This document shows, in pieces, positions 9,455-19,422 of a stretch of DNA of 64,000 nt. How positions within the stretch are numbered: position 1 is the first letter of the stretch; the number at the start of each line of letters is the position of its first letter. The notes below the pieces were generated by a model. The model worked only from the letters and a program-made list of their open reading frames with translations. It made no database searches and was not told the DNA's origin. Source of the DNA: Paraburkholderia diazotrophica (GTDB taxonomy: Bacteria > Pseudomonadota > Gammaproteobacteria > Burkholderiales > Burkholderiaceae); contig NZ_FNYE01000005.1 in NCBI RefSeq assembly GCF_900108945.1, positions 186,001-250,000 on the forward strand. The letters run 5' to 3'. A program made the position numbers and the translations under genes.

Positions 9455-9463
9455 TTGCAAGAC

Positions 9464-10468
9464 ATGCGGCGCGACGCATTCACATGGACGCCGGCGCCGT
9501 CGCTGGAGAACTCGTTGAAACCGTCATCGCCACGTCTGTCCCGCCGCACTTTCTCGATTGCCGCGGCCTCCGCCGTCCTCTCCGCTTGCGCGTCGACGGG
9601 CAGCAAGCCTGAAAACGTCACGCCCACGCCGAGCACGGCATCGAACAGTCCTCTGCCACCCGTCATCAGACCGCAGCGACCGTTGCGCGTCGGGCTCGCG
9701 CTCGGCGGCGGCGCCGCGCGCGGCTTCGCGCACATCGGCGTGATCAAGGCGCTGGAGGCGCGCAACATCAAAATCGATCTGGTGTGCGGGACGAGCGCCG
9801 GATCGGTGGTCGGCGCGCTGTACGCATCGGGTCTGAACGGCTTCGCGCTCAACAAGCTGGCGCTCACGATGGACGAAGCATCGATCAGCGACTGGGCGAT
9901 GCCGTTCCGCACCCGCGGCTTTCTGCAAGGCGTCGCGCTGCAGAACTATCTGAACCGCACGCTCGACAACCGCCCCATCGAAAAGATGGCGAAGCCGCTC
10001 GGCGTCGTCGCAACGGATCTGAAAACGGGCCAGCCGATTCTCTTTCAGCGCGGCAACACGGGCATCGCGGTGCGCGCGTCGTCGAGCGTGCCGTCAGTGT
10101 TCGAGCCGGTGAAGATCGGTGGCCACGAATACGTCGACGGGGGCCTCGTCAGCCCCGTGCCCGCCTCGTTCGCGCGCAAGATGGGCGCGGACTTCGTGAT
10201 TGCCGTCGACATCTCCGCGCGGCCCGAAACGGCCGTCACGGAGAGTTCGTTCGATATCCTGATGCAGACGTTCACGATCATGGGTCAGACGATCAAGGCA
10301 TACGAGCTCGACAAATACGCCGACGTCGTGATTCGTCCGAACCTGAATGCGATGAGCGGCACCGACTTTGGACAGCGGAACGCTGCGATACTCGCGGGCG
10401 AGGAAGCCGCTGCGCGCATCGCGCCCGAGTTGCTGAGCAAACTGGCGGCGGCACGCGCGACCGCCTGA
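9464..10468 (+). CDS. Patatin-like phospholipase family lipoprotein
   Basis: This 334-residue protein carries a patatin domain (about residues 75-260). It shows the oxyanion loop LALGGGAARGFAHIG, the nucleophile elbow GTSAGS, and the catalytic Asp in EYVDGGLVSP, as in RssA-type serine hydrolases. The N-terminus has a twin-arginine-like SRRTFS, a hydrophobic segment and a lipobox LSAC. It is therefore probably an exported, lipid-anchored hydrolase. The ATG at 9464 is taken as start; a TTG three codons earlier is possible. It converges on the NlpC/P60 gene across a shared terminator. Confidence 0.85.
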   Translation: MRRDAFTWTPAPSLENSLKPSSPRLSRRTFSIAAASAVLSACASTGSKPENVTPTPSTASNSPLPPVIRPQRPLRVGLALGGGAARGFAHIGVIKALEARNIKIDLVCGTSAGSVVGALYASGLNGFALNKLALTMDEASISDWAMPFRTRGFLQGVALQNYLNRTLDNRPIEKMAKPLGVVATDLKTGQPILFQRGNTGIAVRASSSVPSVFEPVKIGGHEYVDGGLVSPVPASFARKMGADFVIAVDISARPETAVTESSFDILMQTFTIMGQTIKAYELDKYADVVIRPNLNAMSGTDFGQRNAAILAGEEAAARIAPELLSKLAAARATA

Positions 10469-10561
10469 TCGAGGCCGCAAAGGGCGCCTGCTGCCGGATG
10501 CGGGCGCCAGTCACCGCCCTGCCCAGCTCTAGCAGGAAATCGCAAAACCGGAAAACAAAAA

Positions 10562-10589
10562 GGCCCGCTTCTTCCGAAGCGGGCCTTTT
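10562..10589. terminator. Bidirectional terminator
   Basis: A 10-bp stem GGCCCGCTTC/GAAGCGGGCC with a TTCC loop is flanked by an A-run on the left and TTTT on the right. It serves the convergent patatin-like and NlpC/P60 genes. Confidence 0.85.
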
Positions 10590-10624
10590 ACAACAACTGG
10601 CTCACGAACCGATGGACGATCGCC

Positions 10625-11296
10625 TTAGTTACCGTTGCCGATCGTCGCGCTGACGCGCTGACGCAGTTCCTGCTGCTGGGGAACCGACGTCTCGATGCGA
10701 CGCGCGCCCGTGAAGCGTTTTTCCCAGTAACCGCTATCCAGATCGTCGACGCGAATCGTGCTGCCCGTCGACGGCGAATGCACGAACTTGTTGTCGCCGA
10801 TGTAGATGCCGACGTGCGAGAACGTGCGGCGCATCGTGTTGAAGAAGACGAGATCGCCCGGCTTCAGATCGGCGACGCGCACCTTCTCGCCGACGCGGCT
10901 CATCTCTTCGGCGCGGCGCGGCAGCGCCATGCCCAGCGTATCCTGGAACACGTAGCGGACGAACCCGCTGCAATCGAGGCCCGAATCGGGCGTATCGCCG
11001 CCCCAACGGTAGCGCACGCCGATCATGTTCAGCGCGCCGACGACGACGTCGCCTGCCTTGCCGGCAACGCCCGACAGAAACGAACGTGCACCGCTCTCGG
11101 AACTCGAGCTGCCGCTTTGCGTGGCTTGCGCGGTGAAGGAGACGGAATTCGACGCGGAACCGGTCGAATATGAGGCATTCTGGTTAAAGCTGCTTACTTC
11201 ATCGGCAAAAGCGCCGGGAGCCGCGGCCATCAGTACGCCAATGAACATCCCGGCGACGACGCGCGTGCATGCCTGGGTTAGGTGTCGGTGCTGCAT
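10625..11296 (-). CDS. Exported NlpC/P60 (C40) peptidoglycan hydrolase
   Basis: The protein (223 residues) has a signal peptide ending near APGAFADE, then a Ser/Gly-rich linker, then a C-terminal NlpC/P60 domain (about 90-205). The catalytic Cys is in LDCSGFVRY, the His in FSHVGIYIG and the third polar residue in FVHSPSTG. Such enzymes cleave cell-wall peptides at gamma-D-Glu to diamino-acid bonds. I start at MQHRHLTQ because the 17 codons upstream would spoil the signal peptide. Confidence 0.88.
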   Translation of the reverse strand: MQHRHLTQACTRVVAGMFIGVLMAAAPGAFADEVSSFNQNASYSTGSASNSVSFTAQATQSGSSSSESGARSFLSGVAGKAGDVVVGALNMIGVRYRWGGDTPDSGLDCSGFVRYVFQDTLGMALPRRAEEMSRVGEKVRVADLKPGDLVFFNTMRRTFSHVGIYIGDNKFVHSPSTGSTIRVDDLDSGYWEKRFTGARRIETSVPQQQELRQRVSATIGNGN

Positions 11297-11445
11297 TGGT
11301 CTGGTGGTTGGTATCGGTTGTTGCAGTAGTTTTTGCCTGAAAATCAACAGGCTAGGAAAAAGTTTGGTCGATACTAGCCATTAAGTATTCACATGTCAAA
11401 ACAAATAGAAAAATACAATGACTCGTCGCACCCAATTGGTGAATG

Positions 11446-13077
11446 TCAGCTCGTAAACGCCGCTTTCAAGAGCTTTCGCGTGTAAGGGTGGGTGGGTTCG
11501 GCAAAGATCCGCTCCACATCGCCCGACTCGACGACCGCCCCGTTTTGCATCACCGCGACCCGGTGCGCCATCGCCCCGATGACGGCCAGATCGTGGCTGA
11601 TGAACACGAATCCCAAGTTGTATTTGCGTTGCAAACCGGCGAGCAGTTTCAACACCTGTTGCTGGATGGACACGTCCAGCGCGCTGGTCGGCTCGTCGAG
11701 AATCAGGATGCGCGGCTCGAGCACGAGCGCGCGCGCAATCGCAATGCGCTGGCGCTGCCCGCCCGAGAATTCGTGCGGATAACGATGCAGCGCCGTGCGG
11801 TCGATGCCGACTTCGCGCAGCACCGAGACCACCTTGTCGCGCCGCGCGTCGACGCCGAGCTGCGGCCGATGCAGCGCAAGCCCTTCGCCGACGATCCGCT
11901 CGATCGTCTGCCGCGGCGAAAGCGAACTAAAGGGATCTTGAAAGACCACTTGCATGTTCGAGCGCAATGCCGTCCGGTCACGCCCCCGGTAGCTTCCGAG
12001 CGCCCGGCCCTGAAACTCGATTGCGCCGTGCGCGGTGCGTTGCAGGCCGAGCAGCGCCATCGCGAGTGTCGATTTTCCCGAGCCGGATTCGCCAACGATG
12101 CCGAGCGTCTCGCCCTGCCGCACCGACACCGTCGCATCCGCGACAGCGCGAAAGCGGCCCGAGCGGAACCAGCCCGCGAAGCCGGGCAGCTTCGTCTTGA
12201 AGTCGACGCAGACATCGCGCGCATCGAGCAGCACGGGCGAAATGGGCAGCACGGGCACCGCCGTGCGTTCCGGACGGCTTTGCAACAGCCGTTGCGTGTA
12301 GGGATGCTGCGGCGACGTGAAGAGCGTCTCGACGGGTCCGCTTTCGACGAGCACGCCCTTCTCCATCACCGCGACGCGCTGCGCGAAGTGCCGCACGAGG
12401 TTCAGGTCGTGCGTGATCAGCAGCACGGCCATCCCGCGCTTTTCGGCTTCGTCGCGCTGGAGTTCCAGCAGCAACTCGACGATTTGCGCGCGGATCGTCA
12501 CGTCGAGTGCCGTCGTCGGTTCGTCGGCAAGCAGCAGGCGCGGACGGCACGCGAGCGCCATTGCGATCATCGCACGCTGACGCTGCCCGCCCGACAGCTG
12601 ATGCGGATAACTGTTCACCCGCTTGCCCGGCTCGGCGATGCCTGTGCGTTCGAGCAGCGCGATGGCGCGCTTGCGCGCCTCGCTGGCGGACACGCCGTCG
12701 TGCAGCACAATGGTCTCCGCGATCTGCTCGCCGATCGTGTACAGCGGATTAAGCGCCGTCATCGGCTCCTGGAAGATCATCGCGATGTCGGAGCCGCGCA
12801 GCCCGCGCATCTCGCGCTCGCTCTTCGCGAGCAGGTCTTCGCCATTGAAGCGGATCGTCCCGCTCGTCTGCGCGTCGTTCAGCAGACGCAGGATCGACAG
12901 TGCCGTCACGCTCTTGCCCGAGCCGGATTCGCCGACCAGCGCGACCCGCTCGCCGCGCGCGATCGCGAGCGACACATCGTTCACCGCGACCGTATCGCCG
13001 AATGTCACGCGCAGGTGTTCGAGTTCGAGCAGCGGCCCCTCGTTGTTCATCGGCGTGGCGCTGACTGATTCGCTCAC
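11446..13077 (-). CDS. yejF: Peptide ABC transporter, fused dual ATP-binding subunit (YejF-like)
   Basis: The 543-residue protein contains two ABC ATPase modules in tandem. Each has a Walker A (GESGSGKSVTALS and GESGSGKSTLAMA), an ABC signature (LSGGQRQRAMIAM and FSGGQRQRIAIAR) and a Walker B ending in DEPT. This matches YejF, the energising subunit of the microcin C / oligopeptide importer YejABEF. The start is taken as a GTG whose last bases overlap the yejE stop (GTGA), preceded by AGGGGG; an ATG at 13050 is an alternative. It is the last gene of the operon. Confidence 0.88.
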   Translation of the reverse strand: MSESVSATPMNNEGPLLELEHLRVTFGDTVAVNDVSLAIARGERVALVGESGSGKSVTALSILRLLNDAQTSGTIRFNGEDLLAKSEREMRGLRGSDIAMIFQEPMTALNPLYTIGEQIAETIVLHDGVSASEARKRAIALLERTGIAEPGKRVNSYPHQLSGGQRQRAMIAMALACRPRLLLADEPTTALDVTIRAQIVELLLELQRDEAEKRGMAVLLITHDLNLVRHFAQRVAVMEKGVLVESGPVETLFTSPQHPYTQRLLQSRPERTAVPVLPISPVLLDARDVCVDFKTKLPGFAGWFRSGRFRAVADATVSVRQGETLGIVGESGSGKSTLAMALLGLQRTAHGAIEFQGRALGSYRGRDRTALRSNMQVVFQDPFSSLSPRQTIERIVGEGLALHRPQLGVDARRDKVVSVLREVGIDRTALHRYPHEFSGGQRQRIAIARALVLEPRILILDEPTSALDVSIQQQVLKLLAGLQRKYNLGFVFISHDLAVIGAMAHRVAVMQNGAVVESGDVERIFAEPTHPYTRKLLKAAFTS

Positions 13078-14180
13078 TGATTGCCCCCTGCTTTCATTGC
13101 GTCGGAGATGCGCGTGTCGAGCGCGTTGCGCAGCGCGTCGCCCATGAACGTCAGCAGCAGCAGCGTCACGACGAGCACGCCGAACGTCGCTACCGAAATC
13201 CACCACGCGTCGAGATTCGCCTTGCCTTGTGCGAGCAGCTCACCGAGGCTCGGTGTCGGCGGCGGCACGCCGAGACCGAGAAAATCGAGGCTCGTCAGCG
13301 CGAGAATCGCGCCGCTCATCCGGAACGGCAGGAACGTGATGACGGGCGTGAGGCTGTTCGGCAGCACGTGCCGCCAGATGATCTGCCAGTTCGACAGCCC
13401 CATCGCGCGCGCGGCGCGCACATAGTCCTGCTGGCGGTTGCGCAGGAATTCGGCGCGCACGTAGTCGGACAACCCGATCCAGCCGAACAACGACAACAGC
13501 ACGATCAGCAGGATGAAGCCAGGCTCGAAGATCGACGCGAAGATGATCAGCAGATACAGCTCGGGCAGCGCGCTCCAGATTTCGATCAGACGCTGGCCGA
13601 TGATGTCCGTCTTGCCGCCGAAATAGCCCTGCACCGCGCCCGCCAGCACGCCGAGCACGGTCCCGATGAACGTCAGCACGAGCGCGAATTCGACCGACAC
13701 GCGAAAGCCGTAGACGAGCCGCGCGAACAGATCGCGCCCGCGGTCGTCGGTGCCGAGCCAGTTGTCGCGTGAAGGCGGCGCCGGATTCGGCACCTTCGAG
13801 AAGTAGTTGAGCGTGTCGTAGTAGTACGGGTTCGGCGGATAGATCGCGAAGTTGCCGGGCGTGTCAAAGCGATGCCTGATGTACGGATCGAGATAATCGG
13901 CGGGCGTCGGAAAGTCGCCGCCGAACGTCGTCTCCGCATAGTCCTTCGCGAGCGGGAAATAGTAGTGGCCGCCGTAGTGCACGACGAGCGGCTTGTCGTT
14001 CGACCAGAGCGGCGCGGCAAGACTCGCCGCGAACGCGACGACGAACACGATCAGACTCCAGTAGCCAAGGCGCTGCTGCTTGAAGCGCAGCCACACGCGG
14101 CGCGCAGGCGTCGGCGACACGAATGCGCGCACTGGCTGCGCGCGCGACGAGACTTCGGCATCGGTACGAACACGGCTCAA
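13074..14180 (-). CDS. yejE: Peptide ABC transporter permease (YejE-like)
   Basis: The protein (368 residues) has an N-terminal membrane segment (about 37-57), a large periplasmic segment rich in Tyr, and a DppC-type permease domain with the EAA-like loop YVRAARAMGLSNWQIIWRHV. The frame opens with TTG one base after the yejB stop, and a GTG 16 codons later is a possible start, so the exact N-terminus is unsure. It forms the inner-membrane channel with YejB. Confidence 0.87.
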   Translation of the reverse strand: MSRVRTDAEVSSRAQPVRAFVSPTPARRVWLRFKQQRLGYWSLIVFVVAFAASLAAPLWSNDKPLVVHYGGHYYFPLAKDYAETTFGGDFPTPADYLDPYIRHRFDTPGNFAIYPPNPYYYDTLNYFSKVPNPAPPSRDNWLGTDDRGRDLFARLVYGFRVSVEFALVLTFIGTVLGVLAGAVQGYFGGKTDIIGQRLIEIWSALPELYLLIIFASIFEPGFILLIVLLSLFGWIGLSDYVRAEFLRNRQQDYVRAARAMGLSNWQIIWRHVLPNSLTPVITFLPFRMSGAILALTSLDFLGLGVPPPTPSLGELLAQGKANLDAWWISVATFGVLVVTLLLLTFMGDALRNALDTRISDAMKAGGNQ

Positions 14181-14181
14181 A

Positions 14182-15222
14182 TCAGCGCTCCAGTTGTTCG
14201 AATTGAATGCGTGGATCGACCCACACGTAGCAGAGATCGGAGATGAGCTTCGTCGCGAGCCCGATCAGCGTGAAGAGATACAGCGTGCCGAGCACGACGG
14301 GATAGTCGCGCCGCACCACCGATTCATACGACAGCAGTCCCAGGCCGTCGAGCGAGAACAGCGTTTCGATCAGCAGACTGCCCGTGAAGAACGCGCCGAT
14401 GAACGCCGCGGGGAAACCCACGATCAGCGGCAACAGCGCGTTGCGAAACACGTGCTTCCACAATACGCGCCGCTCGGTCAGGCCTTTTGCGCGCGCCGTC
14501 AGCACGTATTGCTTGCGGATCTCGTCGAGAAAAGCGTTCTTCGTGAGCATCGTGACGACGGCAAAACTGCCGACGACCGACGCGACGATCGGCAACGCGA
14601 TGTGCCACAGATAGTCGAAAATCTTGCCGAAGAAGCTCAACTGGTCCCAGTTGTCGGAGGTCAGGTTGCGCAGCGGAAACAGCTGCAAAAACGTGCCGCC
14701 GCCGAACAGCACGAGCAGCAGCACACCGAGCACGAAGCCGGGAATCGCGTAGCCGATCAATACGACGAGACTCGTCGCCATATCGAAGCGCGAGCCGTTG
14801 CGCACTGCTTTCGCGATGCCGAGCGGCACGGAGATCAGATACGTAAGGAAGAACGTCCACAGCCCAATGCTGATCGACACGGGCAGCTTCGACACGATCA
14901 GCGACCACACGCTCTGATGGCGGAAATAGCTCTGCCCCAGATCGAAGTGCGAGAAGCGCTTGAGCATCAGCCAGTAGCGCTCGAGCGGCGGCTTGTCGAA
15001 ACCGTAGAGCGCCTTCAGCTGCGCGACCTGTTGCGCGTCGACGCCGCTATGCGCGCGCAGGCCGAACGGCGCACCGCCTTCGGCTGTATTGCGGCGAAGT
15101 TCGTGCACCGCCTGTTCGACGGGGCCGCCCGGCACGAACTGGATCACGGCGAAGGTCAGCGTCAGCACGCCGATCAACGTCGGAATCATCAACAGCAGAC
15201 GTTTGAGGATATAGCTCCACAT
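14182..15222 (-). CDS. yejB: Peptide ABC transporter permease (YejB-like)
   Basis: The protein (346 residues) is a DppB-type permease. It has an N-terminal membrane anchor (MWSYILKRLLLMIPTLIGVL), several further transmembrane helices, and the EAA loop YVLTARAKGLTERRVLWKHV that contacts the ATPase. It lies 77 bp after the binding-protein gene and is almost contiguous with yejE, so all four genes probably form one operon. Confidence 0.9.
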   Translation of the reverse strand: MWSYILKRLLLMIPTLIGVLTLTFAVIQFVPGGPVEQAVHELRRNTAEGGAPFGLRAHSGVDAQQVAQLKALYGFDKPPLERYWLMLKRFSHFDLGQSYFRHQSVWSLIVSKLPVSISIGLWTFFLTYLISVPLGIAKAVRNGSRFDMATSLVVLIGYAIPGFVLGVLLLVLFGGGTFLQLFPLRNLTSDNWDQLSFFGKIFDYLWHIALPIVASVVGSFAVVTMLTKNAFLDEIRKQYVLTARAKGLTERRVLWKHVFRNALLPLIVGFPAAFIGAFFTGSLLIETLFSLDGLGLLSYESVVRRDYPVVLGTLYLFTLIGLATKLISDLCYVWVDPRIQFEQLER

Positions 15223-15299
15223 GGCGGCGGTCCGTTAGGCGTCGATCGGAAGAACGGCGCGTTGATCAAGAAGGCGTGATGTGAACGTGCGAGGCGCGG

Positions 15300-17222
15300 T
15301 CACTGCGGCTGCGCGAACCACCACATCGAAGTGATCCAGGCGTCCGCCGTATAGTACAGCGGCAATGTCTTCGGCCACGCAAGCCCGCGCTTGAACGCCA
15401 CGCGATGCGTCGCGCTGTACCAGTGCGGGACGATGTAGTAGCCGTTGATCAGCACGCGATCGAGCGCGTGCACGGCGTCGACCAGTTGCTCGCGGGTCTG
15501 CGCGGCGACGAGCGCGCGCAGGATCGCATCGACGGCAGGCAACTTCAGCCCGATCAGATTGCCCGAGCCCGGCTCGCCGGCGGCCTTGCTGCCGAAGCGG
15601 TCGATCATGTCCGCGCCCGGCGCCTGCACATCCGGAAAGCGGATCGTCGTCACGTCGAAGTCGAACGCGTCGAGACGCTTCTGATACACCGCGAAGTCCG
15701 TCACGCGAAAGCGTGCCTCGATGCCGAGCTTCTGCAGGTTGCGCACATACGGCGCGATCACGGGCTCGAACGCCGCCGACGAACCCGAATCGTCGAGTAT
15801 CTCGAACACGAATGGCTCGCCCTTCGCGTTGCGCAGCGCGCCGTCGCGATACGTCCAACCCGCTTGCGCGAGCAGCGCGCGCGCTTCGAGCAGATTCGCG
15901 CGCAGCGAGCCCGGCGGGTCGGTATCCGGCTGCTTCGGCGGTACGCCGAACACGGACGGGTATACCTGCGCTCGCCACGGATCGAGCAGCTTCAGCTCGC
16001 CCGGCGACGGCAAGCCCTTTGCCTGCAGATCGGTATTGACGAAGAAACTGTCGATCCGCTTGTACTGGTTGTAAAACAGCTGCCGGTCGAGCCATTGAAA
16101 ATCGAGCGCGAGATCGAGCGCCTTGCGCACGCGCACGTCGGAGAAAATCGGCCGTCGCTGGTTGAGGATGAAGCCCTGCATCCCCGTGCCGTTGTGATGC
16201 GGAAATTCGCGCTTGATCAACTCGCCGCTATCGAACCTCTTGCCCACGTCGCGCCGCACCCAGTTGCGCGCGATGTTCTCGACGAGCGCATCGTACTCGC
16301 CCGCCTTGAACGCTTCGAGACGCGCGGTCGCATCCGAGTACAGCTTGTAGTTGATGCGCTCGAAGTTATAGGTGCCGACGCGCACGGGCAGCTTTTCGCC
16401 CCAGTAGTTCGGGTCGCGCTTGTATGTAATGGTGCGGCCGTTGTCGTAGCTCTCGATCAGATACGGTCCGCTGCCGATCGGCTTCTCGAATGCCAGCTGA
16501 TCGAACGGCGTGCGGCTGCCATCAGGCTTCATGCCCCACTTGTGCGAGAACACGGGCATGCCGCCCGCGAGCAGTGGCAACTCGCGGTCGTGCTGCTTGA
16601 ACTCGAAGCGCACCGTTGCCGGATCGACGATCACGACGCGCGTGATGTCCGCGAAATACGCAGCGAATTGCGGCGCGGCCTGCGGGCTCTTCAACGTATC
16701 GAACGAGAACTTCACGTCCTCCGCGGCGACGGGATCGCCGTTCGAAAAGCGCGCATGCGGGTTGATGTGGAAAGTCGTCGACAGTCCGTCGGGCGCGACG
16801 TTGATATCGTCGGCAAGCAGGCCGTAAGCGGACGCGACCTCGTCCGCGCTGCCCGTCGTCAGGCTTTCGAACAGCAAGCCAATGCCGGGCGCCGCGTTAC
16901 CGCGCAGCGTGAACGGATTGAACTTGTCGAAGCTCGTCGAGCGGTCGGGGTTCGCGAGCACGAGCGTGCCGCCGCGCGGCGCGTCGGGATTGACGTAATC
17001 GAAGTGCTTGAAGTCGGGCGGATACTTCGGGTTGCCGTATTGCGCGATCGCGTATGCGGCATGAGCATGCGATACGCCCAAAGGCGACACGGCGATCAGC
17101 GAACCCGCGCATACAGCGAGCGCGGCGCGCGGCATCGTCCTGCAACGGGCACGCGACACGAGACGAATCATCGTGCGCCATATCGAGCGCGGCGCTTCAA
17201 CCCGTCGCGTGCCTGTCGTCAT
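15300..17222 (-). CDS. yejA: Extracellular solute-binding protein of YejABEF-type transporter
   Basis: This 640-residue protein is a cluster C periplasmic peptide-binding protein (SBP_bac_5 family). A long basic N-region and a signal peptide end near SHAHAAYA, followed by the family start [20 protein letters not shown]. Conserved segments such as [15 protein letters not shown] and [19 protein letters not shown] match YejA. It would deliver peptides to the membrane complex encoded downstream. The start at 17222 is chosen over 17273. It is divergent from fabI. Confidence 0.88.
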   Translation of the reverse strand: MTTGTRRVEAPRSIWRTMIRLVSRARCRTMPRAALAVCAGSLIAVSPLGVSHAHAAYAIAQYGNPKYPPDFKHFDYVNPDAPRGGTLVLANPDRSTSFDKFNPFTLRGNAAPGIGLLFESLTTGSADEVASAYGLLADDINVAPDGLSTTFHINPHARFSNGDPVAAEDVKFSFDTLKSPQAAPQFAAYFADITRVVIVDPATVRFEFKQHDRELPLLAGGMPVFSHKWGMKPDGSRTPFDQLAFEKPIGSGPYLIESYDNGRTITYKRDPNYWGEKLPVRVGTYNFERINYKLYSDATARLEAFKAGEYDALVENIARNWVRRDVGKRFDSGELIKREFPHHNGTGMQGFILNQRRPIFSDVRVRKALDLALDFQWLDRQLFYNQYKRIDSFFVNTDLQAKGLPSPGELKLLDPWRAQVYPSVFGVPPKQPDTDPPGSLRANLLEARALLAQAGWTYRDGALRNAKGEPFVFEILDDSGSSAAFEPVIAPYVRNLQKLGIEARFRVTDFAVYQKRLDAFDFDVTTIRFPDVQAPGADMIDRFGSKAAGEPGSGNLIGLKLPAVDAILRALVAAQTREQLVDAVHALDRVLINGYYIVPHWYSATHRVAFKRGLAWPKTLPLYYTADAWITSMWWFAQPQ

Positions 17223-17331
17223 AGGTGCCTTATTGGTCGGTGGGCGGTTGCAATGTGAGAGAATTCTACCCAAAATCCTGCGCGTTCCCGCACTCTGTCA
17301 TCGCGGCGCGCTGACCTCATTAGGAGAATTC

Positions 17332-18123
17332 ATGGGCTTCCTCGCTGGTAAACGAATCTTGCTGACGGGCCTCCTGTCGAACCGTTCGATTGCATACGGT
17401 ATCGCGCAGGCCTGCAAGCGCGAAGGCGCTGAACTGGCGTTCACGTATGTCGGCGACCGCTTCAAGGACCGTATCACCGAGTTCGCGAACGAATTCGACA
17501 GCAACCTCGTGTTCCCGTGCGACGTCGCCGACGATGCGCAAATCGATGCACTGTTCGCGTCGCTGAAAGAGCACTGGGACAGCCTCGACGGCCTCGTTCA
17601 TTCGATCGGCTTCGCGCCGCGTGAAGCGATCGCGGGCGACTTCCTCGACGGCATGACGCGCGAAAACTTCCGCGTCGCGCACGACATTTCCGCGTACAGC
17701 TTCCCCGCTCTCGCGAAGGCCGCACTGCCGATGCTGTCGAACGACGCGGCGCTGCTCACGCTGTCGTACCTCGGCGCGGAAAAAGCGATCCCGAACTACA
17801 ACACGATGGGTCTCGCGAAGGCATCGCTCGAAGCGAGCGTGCGCTATCTGGCCGTGTCGCTGGGCGCAAAGGGCATTCGCGTCAACGGCATTTCGGCAGG
17901 CCCGATCAAGACGCTCGCGGCAAGCGGCATCAAGGGCTTCGGCAAGATTCTCGATTTCGTCGAAGGCAACGCGCCGCTCAGGCGCAACGTCACGATCGAA
18001 CAGGTCGGCAATGCGGCGGCGTTTTTGATGTCCGATCTCGCTGCAGGCGTGACGGCCGAGATCATGCACGTCGACAGCGGCTTCAACGCTGTGGTCGGCG
18101 GAATGGCTGCTGTCAGCGAGTGA
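17332..18123 (+). CDS. fabI: Enoyl-[acyl-carrier-protein] reductase (NADH)
   Basis: The protein (263 residues) reduces the enoyl-ACP double bond in the last step of each fatty-acid elongation cycle. It is an SDR-type reductase with the FabI cofactor segment [13 protein letters not shown]. The active-site pair lies in [11 protein letters not shown], with Tyr and Lys six residues apart in the Tyr-x6-Lys arrangement. A TAGGAG ribosome-binding site lies 5 nt before the ATG. A strong terminator follows. Confidence 0.97.
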   Translation: MGFLAGKRILLTGLLSNRSIAYGIAQACKREGAELAFTYVGDRFKDRITEFANEFDSNLVFPCDVADDAQIDALFASLKEHWDSLDGLVHSIGFAPREAIAGDFLDGMTRENFRVAHDISAYSFPALAKAALPMLSNDAALLTLSYLGAEKAIPNYNTMGLAKASLEASVRYLAVSLGAKGIRVNGISAGPIKTLAASGIKGFGKILDFVEGNAPLRRNVTIEQVGNAAAFLMSDLAAGVTAEIMHVDSGFNAVVGGMAAVSE

Positions 18124-18190
18124 TGATAAGGCGTGTGCGCTTGTGACACGCGTGGATGTTTCCTTGTTGCCCGCGCAACGGGATAAAAAA

Positions 18191-18215
18191 AACCGCCCTA
18201 TTGGGCGGTTTTTTT
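18191..18215 (+). terminator. Rho-independent terminator after fabI
   Basis: An 8-bp stem AACCGCCC/GGGCGGTT with a TATT loop is followed by a T-run. The A-run on the left makes it usable from the other strand too, for the convergent PXPV gene. Confidence 0.88.
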
Positions 18216-18242
18216 GTTGGCGCGAACAGCTCAGCGCCAGAA

Positions 18243-18590
18243 TCAATGCCAGCCGTTGTGACGGCCGTTGTCCCAATGGCCGTGACCATGGCCATAACCA
18301 CCGCCATGATGCCGGTACCATTCGTCACGACCCCAGTAACGGCGGCCATCCCAGTAACGGTCGCCGTGCCAGCCGATCACGACGGCGGGCGCAACCACGA
18401 CGGGTGCAGGCTGGTAGACGACGGGCGGCGGCGGGGGCGGAGGCGGCGCATAAACAGGCGCCGGCGCGACGTAGACAGGAGCCGGAATACCGATGTTGAC
18501 ACCGACGTTCAGTCCCCCAGCCATCGCCGCACTCGACGCGCCAATCGCCAGTACGCCAGCGATCAACGGGATAACACGCATGGACTTCAT
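18243..18590 (-). CDS. Small exported PXPV-repeat protein
   Basis: The protein (115 residues) has a clear signal peptide (MKSMRVIPLIAGVLAIGASS, cleaved near AMA-GG). A proline/valine-rich stretch of PxPV-like repeats (about 36-68) comes next, then a Gly/His/Trp-rich tail. It resembles the PXPV repeat family common in Burkholderia, whose function is unknown. The His-rich tail could bind metal, but that is only a guess. It converges on fabI. Confidence 0.75.
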   Translation of the reverse strand: MKSMRVIPLIAGVLAIGASSAAMAGGLNVGVNIGIPAPVYVAPAPVYAPPPPPPPPVVYQPAPVVVAPAVVIGWHGDRYWDGRRYWGRDEWYRHHGGGYGHGHGHWDNGRHNGWH

Positions 18591-19068
18591 GTTTCACCTT
18601 TTTTGCGGAGTTGTTTGTGTTTATCGACTGCTTTGATTCGAATATAACAAAGCAACACTGAACGCGTATTTCAACTTTGTAATAACTGATGCATAACATC
18701 GCATTGCAAACCGCGTCGTAATCTGCCGTTACACGCGACAGGTTTTGGTCATATGTGCGGCTGTTTTTCGCTGTCGCGTGCGCGCAAATTTCGCCGCCTC
18801 GGCGTTTCGATTTGCAAGCGCTTAGGCCGTTCGTTTGGTTATCCCAGGTAAAGCGCGATTCGATAGATTCGGCACATGCCGCCAGCACATTCAGCGCTCG
18901 ATGGAAAAGATTGCACTCGCACCGACGTTTACGGATGCATCGATGCAAAGTTGAGCCGCGCTGACGCACAGCCGCTTGAATAGGCACGGCGATGCAGCCA
19001 CCTCAGCATCAAGTGGAAACCGCTAGCTACACCGAACATCCGCGGAAAAACGCGCGCAAAAAAACAAA
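18591..19068. other. Intergenic region without recognised gene
   Basis: These 478 bp separate the PXPV gene and the tRNA-Ser terminator. The left part (about 18600-18720) is AT-rich and presumably holds the PXPV promoter. Open frames here look like chance frames without family similarity. Confidence 0.5.
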
Positions 19069-19098
19069 AACCCCGCAGAGCCGCAGCTCTACGGGGTT
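19069..19098 (-). terminator. Terminator of tRNA-Ser
   Basis: A long stem (AACCCCG then AGAGC, pairing with GCTCT then CGGGGTT) is followed on the minus strand by a T-rich run. It lies just after the tRNA-Ser 3' end. Confidence 0.8.
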
Positions 19099-19111
19099 CC
19101 ACCGCCATTTC

Positions 19112-19205
19112 TGGCGGAGACGGAGGGATTCGAACCCTCGATCCAGGTTTTGGCCCAGATGCTCCCTTAGCAGGGGAGTGCCTTCGACCTCTCGGCCACG
19201 TCTCC
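19112..19205 (-). tRNA. tRNA-Ser (GCT)
   Basis: This is a 94-nt class II tRNA with a long variable arm and encoded CCA. The anticodon arm is CTCCC-CTGCTAA-GGGAG, giving GCT, and the acceptor stem is GGAGACG/CGTCTCC with discriminator G. It lies downstream of lysC on the same strand. Confidence 0.96.
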
Positions 19206-19422
19206 CAAATCTTCGCTCGCGCCAGGGAGGCAGCGCGACGAAGCCAAGATAATAGCGGGTTCGCGGCACGAGGTCAATTTCTACTTCACACTTTTTGTGC
19301 CAGGAGCGTTAATTCAATGCCACTTCCTGGACCTTCGCACACTGCGCCGCTTTGTCTTCAATAACCCTCACGCAAATGCCCATTGCCGAAGCACTCGGAC
19401 CACACGGGCATTGGCCAGTGCA

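Noticed and set aside
11443..13068. Long rightward open frame opposite yejF
   Set aside because: It is an antisense frame of a GC-rich gene, rich in Arg/His/Ala, without motifs; the leftward frame has all ABC transporter motifs.
15405..17258. 617-codon rightward open frame opposite yejA
   Set aside because: Its composition is typical of a shadow frame in high-GC DNA, and the opposite strand encodes a complete binding protein.
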